DNA of 64,000 nucleotides from Cellulomonas xiejunii (GTDB lineage: Bacteria; Actinomycetota; Actinomycetes; Actinomycetales; Cellulomonadaceae): the NCBI RefSeq assembly GCF_024508315.1, contig NZ_CP101987.1, forward strand, positions 3,224,001 to 3,288,000, read 5' to 3'. Both the position numbers and the translations under genes were made by a program. Position 1 is the first letter of the stretch, and each line of letters begins with the position of its first letter. The notes below the pieces were generated by a model. The model was not told the origin of the DNA and ran no database searches. It saw only the letters and a list, made by a program, of their open reading frames with translations. This document shows positions 36,421-43,170 of the stretch, piece by piece.

Positions 36421-36819
36421 CTACGGATCGATCAGGTCATCACGAGCGGGCAGTCTTCCTGAACGGAGGAACTCCAGAAGCGCCGCCCACCCTTCGTCGA
36501 CGGTGACGACAAACTGTCCGTCGAACTCCGTGAGGTCACCCATCACGGGTACCTCTGTAGAGCCGCCTGAGGGCAGCGAGCCATCACCCGACATGATCAG
36601 AACCTGCTCGGGGTCATGCATCACATGAAGAACGGCACTTTTCCCCCGGAATCCCAGGGTCACCACCGGGAAGTCGCTCTGTGGGCGTCGAACCTCGACG
36701 TACCCGGAGCCGACGGATCGCAACTTCTCGCACCGCTCGACGAAGTCGCTGATATCGGATTCGAGCTCCTGCGGAACGAAACGTCCCGACACATCGGTCG
36801 CAGCCCACGACACGTTCAT
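36421..36819 (-). CDS. Immunity-like protein (132 residues) beside decayed toxin cassette
   Basis: Protein starting MNVSWAATDVSGRFVPQEL, with ISDFVERCEKLRSVGSGYVEVRRP, VVTLGFRGKSAVLHVMHDPEQVLIMSGDG and DGQFVVTVDEGWAALLEFLRSGRLP. The beta-strand pattern is loosely like Imm1-type immunity proteins, but I am not certain. It lies just downstream of the decayed toxin cassette at 36858-37640, the position of a cognate immunity gene. Codon usage has a lower G+C third position than neighbours, consistent with transfer. Confidence 0.6.
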   Translation of the reverse strand: MNVSWAATDVSGRFVPQELESDISDFVERCEKLRSVGSGYVEVRRPQSDFPVVTLGFRGKSAVLHVMHDPEQVLIMSGDGSLPSGGSTEVPVMGDLTEFDGQFVVTVDEGWAALLEFLRSGRLPARDDLIDP

Positions 36820-36857
36820 CGCGCTCCCTACTCATCTCACCTCGGCCAGAGTTGCGC

Positions 36858-37640
36858 TCAGGCGAGATCAGCCGCCAGATGTCGTCCGCATCGCGAGACG
36901 GCTTCCGAGCCTGGTGCTGCCTTCTCGAAGTCAGCCTTCCGGAACGTGAAGGTGATGTACCCGTCTTCGCGAGTGCCGGTAGCGTAGTCAGCCCACTTGC
37001 CGGCGACATCCTGGGACCCTACGTACGCCGAACGGTCTCCCGTCGTGTGCCGTGCAGGATCAAGTCGTCGATCGCCTTGACCGACCCGTCCCCCATCACC
37101 ACACCAGTACCGGGGACGAACGAGTCGCACGTGTCGGACTTCTTGTTCTCCGCCGCCTTGCGCGCCTGGTCGTTCGCACGCTTGGCGTCGTCGACCTCCC
37201 GCGACGTGCGAGACGCCACCGTGCGCGACTGGTTCGCCGCCGCCTTCGCCTGCTCCGCAGCCGTGTTCGCCTGCTTCAACGCCGCCGCGTCCGGCACGAC
37301 CTTCGGATTCCACTTCGGGATGTCCGCCAACGCCTTGCTCGCGGCCTTGAGCTTGGAGTACCCCTCCACCAGCCGCTTGCCCACACCGATCGCCTTGATC
37401 GCGACCTTTGCCGCCTTGAACATCTTTCCCCACGGCACCGCGTTCAACGCCGTGGAGATGCACGCCCCCACATCACCCTCGCTGATGCACTTCTTCGCAT
37501 CGGTGAACCCGATCAGGTCCAGCACCAACCCGACGATCTCGTCACCGATCTGCGCGACGAACGCCTCCGCCTCGGCCACCGCCTTCTTCGCCGCCGCCCG
37601 CTGCGTGCACGCCCACGGGACCGACTCCTCACCGGGGTCA
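36858..37640 (-). pseudogene. Decayed RHS toxin cassette (pretoxin, Hint start, tip remnant)
   Basis: From 37606 down to about 37061 the DNA matches the intact cassette at 39682-40227 without insertion or deletion (constant offset 2621). It encodes the pretoxin part (EAEAFVAQIGDEIVGLVLDL ... AENKKSDTC) and the first Hint residues (DSFVPGTGVVMGDGSVKAIDD). The Hint domain then ends abruptly: this frame goes into ILHGTRRETVRRT and stops at 37019. In another frame a toxin-like tail (YVGSQDVAGKWADYATG, GYITFTFRKADFEK) continues to 36858. The cassette therefore lost most of its Hint domain and its reading frame. No RHS core is attached upstream. Confidence 0.8.
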
Positions 37641-37746
37641 ATACGTCGATGAACTCCGGACTGACGTTAGCGGTAGCCCGAAAGAGTGCAGAGCGATGCG
37701 ATCAGAGGTCTGATCAAGAATCATGCCCGTCGACGTTCGTGACGCC

Positions 37747-38205
37747 TCAGTCGATCTGGTCAGTCTCCCACCACAGCAGTGGCGTCACGCCGTCATCGTC
37801 ATAGACATTGCCGTAGTACCACTCGGCGGAAGGGTGCGAACGAATGAAATCGGCCAGAATCGCTTCGATTGCAGGGAACCCCGCGACGACCGGCACCGTG
37901 TAGACGGTGAGCGAAGGCGTCTGACCATCGCGCCGACCCCCCAATGCACTCATCCCGGGGAGAAGATCGTCTCCCTGCTCTGCAGGGGCAAGGACATGGA
38001 TGGCAAGATTCCCCCCGCGGCTGACGGGCCGTGCTCGCCCCGCCTCATCAAGCTCGATCACGTCGTCGGCGGCGATGCCCTGTGCGAGACCGGGTGAGGC
38101 GACCAGGCGCCAACGTCCCTCACCCATCACTTCGACGAGGACTTCCTCGTCAACCCGCTCACCAGACGTCTTCTCACCGGCCCAGATCCGCATGGTTGCT
38201 GCCAT
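37747..38205 (-). CDS. DUF4265 protein, copy 2
   Basis: Protein of 152 residues and paralogue of the one at 33753-34202. Shared blocks: EKTSGERVDEEVLVEVMGEG, RWRLVASPGLAQGIAADDVIELD, RARPVSRGGNLAIHV, GFPAIEAIL, HPSAEWYYGNVYDDDGVTPLLWWE. Its GC content is lower than that of copy 1. It lies between an RHS core fragment and the decayed toxin cassette, so it may be the immunity gene of a lost tip. Confidence 0.68.
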   Translation of the reverse strand: MAATMRIWAGEKTSGERVDEEVLVEVMGEGRWRLVASPGLAQGIAADDVIELDEAGRARPVSRGGNLAIHVLAPAEQGDDLLPGMSALGGRRDGQTPSLTVYTVPVVAGFPAIEAILADFIRSHPSAEWYYGNVYDDDGVTPLLWWETDQID

Positions 38206-38243
38206 CAGCCCGTCCTCGAAATTAGCTCAACCCATCCGCGAAC

Positions 38244-38420
38244 TCATACGAGCGTCCTCGGCCAGCTGCTGCCCACCGGCCTCCAGGTCCGTGCCGCGCG
38301 CCCCGCCGAACGGGTCGTAGTCGTACGCCCACTGCGCCTCACCGCCCGCCGACACCACCGCCGACGTGCCACCCAACCAGTCGCGCACATAGGACGAGAA
38401 CCGCTCCGCCCGAACCCGTC
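38244..38420 (-). pseudogene. RHS core fragment
   Basis: On the minus strand this stretch encodes YVRDWLGGTSAVVSAGG, then QWAYDYDPFGGARGTDLE, which is the core of RHS/YD-repeat proteins just ahead of the conserved C-terminal core motif. No start codon or longer open frame surrounds it. It is a stranded piece of an RHS gene, consistent with breakage or recombination of a large toxin gene in this island. Confidence 0.75.
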
Positions 38421-38537
38421 GAGCGAGGGTCTAGCGCGAACGCGACGTCGCACCCGGCGCCCGCGTGCCTGGCGGTCATCGCCATGCTGTCCATTCGCAC
38501 CTCACCTTGGCGTCACGAGGCTCCTCGACCTCACGAG

Positions 38538-38888
38538 TCAGGTGGTGCGCCACGAATTGACGGAGAATTCTCTCAACCGTCCTGAATTGTCATCCACTAT
38601 CCCCTCGAGACCCTCGACAGCACGGCCGACGATCCGCTGGAAGCACCCGACGGACTCGTACTCAAACAAGATCGCCGCGATATCTCCAAATCGCGATCGG
38701 AGTGATTCAAGCTCAGCTTCATCATATTCTATGAGAACGGCACCGCTCGCGTCCACACCCAGTGTGCACTCATCCGTGACGAGCGTGTCGAAAAATTCTC
38801 GTTCCACGTAGGAGCCTATCTCCCGAAGCCTTCCATGAATGACGGAGATCGTTGCGGGGTCGGACACGATCACGGCCGTCGGCTTCAT
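38538..38888 (-). CDS. Probable cognate immunity protein of the REase-fold toxin
   Basis: Protein of 116 residues whose ATG (38888) lies 10 bp after the stop of the intact toxin cassette. It contains MKPTAVIVSDPATISVIHGRL, YVEREFFDTLVTDECTLGVD, AVLIEYDEAELESLRSRFGDIAAILFEYESVGCF. It is acidic, as expected for a protein that binds a basic nuclease. GC content is clearly below that of the chromosome here (AT-rich third positions), pointing to recent transfer together with the toxin tip. No family recognised. Confidence 0.7.
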   Translation of the reverse strand: MKPTAVIVSDPATISVIHGRLREIGSYVEREFFDTLVTDECTLGVDASGAVLIEYDEAELESLRSRFGDIAAILFEYESVGCFQRIVGRAVEGLEGIVDDNSGRLREFSVNSWRTT

Positions 38889-38898
38889 AATTCGCTCC

Positions 38899-40230
38899 TC
38901 ATGGCCGGATCACATCGAGCAGCATCGACTTGTCACGGGTCACCATCATCCCAGCACTCTCGAGGGCCTTGATCACCGAACCCCGTGCTTGTGGGAGATA
39001 CGCGATGACGGGCAGGCCGGTCGCTGACTGCGTCGCAAGCATCTGCTTCAACGCACCCTTCCCACTTCCGGACTTCACCTGGATCACAGCATTGCGCGTC
39101 ACGATATCGAAGTCGGTCAGGACCGACCCGTCGGCCCGATGGACGTTGACCCCTTGGCCGGTCACGTGACCCGGGTACCTCGCCTCGATGTCGTCGATGA
39201 GGCCCGGCACGAGTGGATCGTCAGCCTTCCCCACGACTCGCCCAGAACCGGACACCGGGCACGCGTTGGCCTTCTGCGCGCCGTCGACCGCGTCAAGGAG
39301 GTTGTCGTTGTGGGTGACGACGTCGGTTCCGGCGCCGGTGACGACGGTGTACGTGTGGTCGGTGTCGACGGTCAGGTTGTGGACCGTCGCGACGACCGAG
39401 TCGCGCTCGACCGCTCCGATCGTGACCGGCGTGCCGTCGGGGTCGACGAGCCGGTCACCGACCTGCAGGTCCTTCGCCGGCACCCACGCACCGTCGGCGG
39501 TGAGGAACAGGTGACCGTCGGTCGCCGTGATCGTCTCGGCCGCCGGCGGCCCACCACCCCCGGACCCGACCAGCGTCAGCCCGACCAGGTCCTTCGCGCC
39601 GTGGCCGGTGATCGTGGCGACCACCTGCCGGTGCGTGCGGGTCCCGTCCGCAGCGACCGCCACGACCGTGTCACCCACGGCCACGTCGTCGACCGCCTTG
39701 ACCGACCCGTCCCCCATCACCACACCAGTGCCCGGCACGAACGAGTTGCAGGTGTCGGCCTTCTTGTTCTCCGCCGCCTTGCGCGCCTGGTCATTCGCAC
39801 GCTTGGCGTCGTCGACCTCCCGCGACGTGCGAGACGCCACCGTGCGCGACTGGTTCGCCGCCGCCTTCGCCTGCTCCGCAGCCGCGTTCGCCTGCTTCAA
39901 CGCCGCCGCGTCCGGCACGACCTCCGGATTCCACTTCGGGATGTCCGCCAACGCCTTGCTCGCGGCCTTGAGCTTGGAGTACCCCTCCACCAGCCGCTTG
40001 CCCACACCGATCGCCTTGATCGCGACCTTCGCCGCCTTGAACATCTTTCCCCACGGCACCGCGTTCAACGCCGTGGAGATGCACGCCCCGACATCACCCT
40101 CACTGATGCACTTCTTCGCATCGGTGAACCCGATGAGGTCCAGCACCAGCCCGACGATCTCGTCACCGATCTGCGCGACGAACGCCTCCGCCTCGGCCAC
40201 CGCCTTCTTCGCCGCCGCCCGCTGCGTCAC
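38899..40230 (-). CDS. Orphan RHS-type toxin cassette: pretoxin, Hint, restriction-endonuclease-fold tip
   Basis: Protein of 443 residues in three parts. The pretoxin region (about 1-160) has TQRAAAKKAVAEAEAFVAQ, GFTDAKKCISEGDVGAC and a long helical SRTVASRTSREVDDAKRAND. A Hint domain (about 165-310) starts at Cys (CNSFVPGTGVVM) and ends with VVTHN, the autocleavage site. The C-terminal tip (about 311-443) has VTGQGVNVHRADGSVLTDFD, NAVIQVKSGSGKG and LPVIAYLPQ, a PD-(D/E)xK-like nuclease pattern close to Tox-REase families. The Hint domain should release the tip after delivery. No RHS core is fused; a stop (40315-40317) precedes the frame. GTG 40230 may be a chance start. A candidate immunity gene follows 10 bp later. 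Confidence 0.82.
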   Translation of the reverse strand: MTQRAAAKKAVAEAEAFVAQIGDEIVGLVLDLIGFTDAKKCISEGDVGACISTALNAVPWGKMFKAAKVAIKAIGVGKRLVEGYSKLKAASKALADIPKWNPEVVPDAAALKQANAAAEQAKAAANQSRTVASRTSREVDDAKRANDQARKAAENKKADTCNSFVPGTGVVMGDGSVKAVDDVAVGDTVVAVAADGTRTHRQVVATITGHGAKDLVGLTLVGSGGGGPPAAETITATDGHLFLTADGAWVPAKDLQVGDRLVDPDGTPVTIGAVERDSVVATVHNLTVDTDHTYTVVTGAGTDVVTHNDNLLDAVDGAQKANACPVSGSGRVVGKADDPLVPGLIDDIEARYPGHVTGQGVNVHRADGSVLTDFDIVTRNAVIQVKSGSGKGALKQMLATQSATGLPVIAYLPQARGSVIKALESAGMMVTRDKSMLLDVIRP

Positions 40231-40333
40231 GTACGGGTCCGTCGCCGTCGGCTGCGGCGCGTACCGGTCGATCGGCGTCGGCTGCGTCGCCCTGCGCCAG
40301 CCGTGACGAGCCGGTCAATACCGCAGCACGACG

Positions 40334-40735
40334 TCAGCCGGCCGCCAGCGAGGCTCGGAGTGCAGCGACGCTCTCCCGCGCCTGCACACGATCACTCTCG
40401 CTGGTCCACGAGTCCCAGTACCACCCGCCATCGGGTAGGCAGGTATCGATCGCTTGCACAGCCAACCGGCTGAGCATGACGGCGGTCTCAGCCGTCAACC
40501 ACCCGTCGACGAAACTCCCGGACTCCCGCCCAGACGGGGAGCCCGGAAGACTGGCGGCCACGATCGTTCCCGCCGCGATCACCTCTGAAGGATCCGCATC
40601 CTGACCCTCGCTGATCGCACTGCTCAGCAGGCCTTCCAAAGCAACCACTCGCACGTCAGGGGCTGCTTCTCGCAACGAATCGAGCAACTCGTCCGCCGAG
40701 TCGTTCGCGAATGGCCTTACGCCCCATGTTCCCAT
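40334..40735 (-). CDS. DUF4259 protein, probable immunity protein of the GIY-YIG tip
   Basis: Protein of 133 residues, family DUF4259, starting MGTWGVRPFANDSADELLDSLR. Further on it has SSAISEGQDADPSEVIAAGTIVAAS, WLTAETAVMLSRLAVQAID and WDSWTSESDRVQARESVAALR. The ATG lies 25 bp after the stop of the GIY-YIG toxin remnant, in the position of an immunity gene. A truncated paralogue sits at 32972-33187. DUF4259 proteins are known near toxin loci; the pairing with GIY-YIG here is from position. Confidence 0.7.
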   Translation of the reverse strand: MGTWGVRPFANDSADELLDSLREAAPDVRVVALEGLLSSAISEGQDADPSEVIAAGTIVAASLPGSPSGRESGSFVDGWLTAETAVMLSRLAVQAIDTCLPDGGWYWDSWTSESDRVQARESVAALRASLAAG

Positions 40736-40759
40736 CACGCACACCTCTATCAGAAGCCA

Positions 40760-41341
40760 CTAGAAGAACCCGCCATAGTGGAGCCGGATCTCGGGATTTC
40801 GACGGTTCAGCAATCGAACTCCACTACCTGAGAGTCCATCCATGACCGCCTGCTCGACCGTGCGGTAGAACTTGCTCGGACGACCACCAGGAAGGTCGAT
40901 CCATGTGATGTTCACAATGTCCGCAGGGCTCTTCCCTGCTGCCGCAAGCGCGTGACTCGGTCCCGCCGAGGCATGAGCCCCATCGCGCATGCTGCGGTCG
41001 GCCTTTCCGACATACTTTGAGCCGTCGTTGAGATGGATCGTATAGACCCCTGGAGATTCGGGGACATCGAAGGCTGACCCGGGACGCGGGCCGCGGCCGG
41101 ACCCGCCCGCCGAACCCACTGGGCATGCGTTCGCCGCCTGCGCGCCGTCGACCGCGTCAAGGAGGTTGTCGTTGTGGGTGACGACGTCGGTTCCGGCGCC
41201 GGTGACGACGGTGTACGTGTGGTCGGTGTCGACGGTCAGGTTGTGGACCGTCGCGACGACCGAGTCGCGCTCGACCGCTCCGATCGTGACCGGCGTGCCG
41301 TCGGGGTCGACGAGCCAGCACCAGCCCGACGATCTCGTCAC
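40760..41341 (-). pseudogene. GIY-YIG nuclease toxin tip, separated from its RHS stub
   Basis: Open frame of 193 codons holding the last third of a Hint domain (VDPDGTPVTIGAVERD to DVVTHN), a linker (LLDAVDGAQAANACPV) and a GIY-YIG-like nuclease tip (GVYTIHLNDGSKYVGKADRS). Towards the C-terminus it reads TVEQAVMDGLSGSGVRLLNRRNPEIR. The Hint/linker part is the same sequence as at 39276-39452 (offset 1864). Relative to that copy, 689 bp are deleted at 41316/41317. Because 689 is not a multiple of three, the upstream RHS stub is out of frame with this tip. The first ten codons are read from the wrong frame of the pretoxin region. Probably silent, but usable as a donor in recombination. Confidence 0.75.
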
Positions 41342-41640
41342 CGATCTGCGCGACGAACGCCTCAGCCTCCGCCACCGCCTTCTTCGCCGCCGCCCGCTGC
41401 GTCACGTACGGGTCGGTCGCCGTCGGCTGCGTCGCCCCGGTGAGGTGATGCGGGCGGGGCTCCCTGCCCGTGGGGTCCGTCATCGCCGTGGGACGGTTCG
41501 ACGCGTAGGCGTACGACGAGACCGCGGTCACCTGCCCGGACCCCACCACCGGGTCCACCGAGTCGAACCGGCCCGTCCCGGTGTCGTAGTTGCGCGCCCG
41601 CAGGTGGTGCCGACCCGACTGCGTGTCGTCGCACGACTAT
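41317..41640 (-). pseudogene. RHS C-terminal core fragment with start of pretoxin
   Basis: The minus strand reads GRHHLRARNYDTGTGRFDSVDPV, then SYAYASNRPTAMTDPTG, which are the end of the RHS core (LRARxYDPxTGRF and YAYxxNRPxxxxDPxG motifs). It continues into ATQPTATDPYVTQRAAAKKA and GDEIVGLVL of the pretoxin region, then breaks at the deletion junction. An in-frame TAG lies just before it at about 41640. This is therefore the stub of a formerly large RHS gene whose body is no longer present. Confidence 0.85.
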
Positions 41641-41938
41641 CTCGATCGCGGAGAACCGGACGTCAACCGCACCGTAGAGACAGGGCGCGACACCGTCGGG
41701 CCATGTCTCTACCTCTGAGCGCACATCGTCCGTCGTCTCGGCACACCGGAACGGCCTCAGTCAGATGGCTCCCCGTGCCACCCCTCCGCGGGCGCAGGGG
41801 AAGCACCGCCAGCTGCGCGCCCAGCCGGCGTGAGGATCGACGCGATCTGGACTCGCGAAGAAGAGGTCGGAACGCCACGTAGGACGACAACTTTGCTCTC
41901 ACCTCTGAGTGGTGGCTGCGCCGATCGTCACCATCGCG
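41641..41938. other. Spacer with a possible short gene remnant
   Basis: On the minus strand 41641-41724 reads VETWPDGVAPCLYGAVDVRFSAIEIVV, which looks protein-like but has no start-to-stop gene around it. It may be a remnant of another island gene. The rest holds nothing recognisable. Confidence 0.35.
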
Positions 41939-42439
41939 TCACTCTTCGTTCAAGATCGCTCTAGAGTGCTCTTCATCAAGGACAGCCAGGACGCTCTCGG
42001 CAACCGCCCAGGCCCTGTACCGGTCACGCTCCATCGCGATCCGGATCAACGCCCAATACCCCTTCATCGCCTCGGCGCGGCACGCCTCTCGCAGCTGATT
42101 CTGCTTCGGCTCGGGGCTAGGTGGCGACGCGCAAGGTCCGACGATACGGCCGAGAACGTCGAGAGACGGTGCGAGAGCCGCATGCTGGATCGAGCCCTCG
42201 GTAGCGGCCGCGACAATGACGGACACCGCCGCTGGCGCGCACTCGAACAAGTACCCCTGCGATTCGATCATGTTCTCGAGGCGTTCATAGGCACCGTCGT
42301 CAACGTCCGCAGCCGCGAAGAGCAGCAACTCCAGGTCCCTGGCCACTGTTGCCGCATCCGGGCCGTCTCCGGACTCCAATTTGTCCCAGGGCACCAACTT
42401 CAGCTGCCGCCCCGCGACCGATGCGCTCACCTTCCCCAT
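41939..42439 (-). CDS. Single-unit immunity-like protein, paralogue of the two-unit protein
   Basis: Protein of 166 residues with a strong ribosome site (GGGAGGAG) before ATG 42439. The region FECAPAAVSVIVAAATEGSIQHAALAPSLDVLGRIVG, REACRAEAMKGYWALIRIAMERD and AVAESVLAVLDEEHSRAIL matches the second half of each unit in the 631-residue protein at 29486-31381 (ECAPAVVSVVVAAFAERS, CRHEAARGFWTLA, LRCLGDEHAGYL). The shared core is about 130 residues and helical. Location beside the RHS stub supports an immunity role. Confidence 0.7.
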   Translation of the reverse strand: MGKVSASVAGRQLKLVPWDKLESGDGPDAATVARDLELLLFAAADVDDGAYERLENMIESQGYLFECAPAAVSVIVAAATEGSIQHAALAPSLDVLGRIVGPCASPPSPEPKQNQLREACRAEAMKGYWALIRIAMERDRYRAWAVAESVLAVLDEEHSRAILNEE

Positions 42440-42622
42440 GCTCCTCCCGCCTGACCGGGCGTACCCGCCGGAAACAGCTCTGGCCCGAACTGCGGCTGGC
42501 ATACCCTCGCGCAGACGGGTATGCCCTCGCTGCGAGTAGCGCAGCCCTGTCGCGGGCCACCATGCCTCCCGCAGCGTCGAGCACCCGGACGACCGGCCCG
42601 CGCACCGACGCACCAGGCCGCT

Positions 42623-42865
42623 CTACGGCGGCTCTGCAGGGTCATACAGCGTCGGCAGTCCATCGAGGCCGGACCAGAAGATCCACAGGTGCCCGCTCGC
42701 GGGACACCGGAACATGAGTGTCGACTGGATGTAGAGACGATCTGCATCGACCATGCCTGAGAGCCCGTCGAAGTCGACGTCCGAGATGAGACTCCACTGA
42801 TACGGGTGCGGCATGTACCCACTCGTCGTGAGCACCTGGCCGCACACACATGCGAACTTCGCCAC
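42623..42865 (-). CDS. Small zinc-ribbon-like protein (80 residues)
   Basis: Protein starting at GTG 42865: VAKFACVCGQVLTTSGYMPHPYQWSLISD, then MFRCPASGHLWIFWSGLDGLPTLYDP. The CVC and RCPASGHLW groups look like a zinc-binding knuckle. Similar small proteins occur beside toxins and in actinobacterial islands. It is the first gene of the minus-strand island on the right side. The function is unknown. Confidence 0.6.
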   Translation of the reverse strand: MAKFACVCGQVLTTSGYMPHPYQWSLISDVDFDGLSGMVDADRLYIQSTLMFRCPASGHLWIFWSGLDGLPTLYDPAEPP

Positions 42866-43000
42866 TGCAGGAGCACCACCACTTCCGACACCACGCGCGT
42901 CGTCGCCTCGCCTCGCGACCGCCCCTGCAGCGGTCGAGCCGGTCCCCACCCAAGGGGAGGCGAGTGATCGCACGCCACAGGGATCCCGCATCCCGAGACA

Positions 43001-43040
43001 ACGAGGCCCGACCCGCCGGAACCAGCGGATCGGGCCTCGT
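43001..43040 (-). terminator. Terminator of the acyl-CoA dehydrogenase operon
   Basis: ACGAGGCCCGACCCGC at 43001-43016 pairs with 43025-43040, with one mismatch, 130 bp beyond the dehydrogenase stop. The rest of the 42866-43170 spacer holds no visible gene. It marks the right end of the island. Confidence 0.7.
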
Positions 43041-43170
43041 TGGGCGTGCGCGACGATGACGCTGCTGGTCAGGCGCACGCGACCGCACGTACGGGGTCAG
43101 ACCGGGCGGCGATGGCCACCTGTTCCCATGAGGCAGTTCTCACCGGTGGGGGTCGCCCGTCGGCGCGCCG

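Noticed and set aside
36202-36462. 86-codon plus-strand open frame in the island
   Set aside because: No ribosome site, opposite to all neighbours and overlapping the end of the immunity-like gene at 36421.
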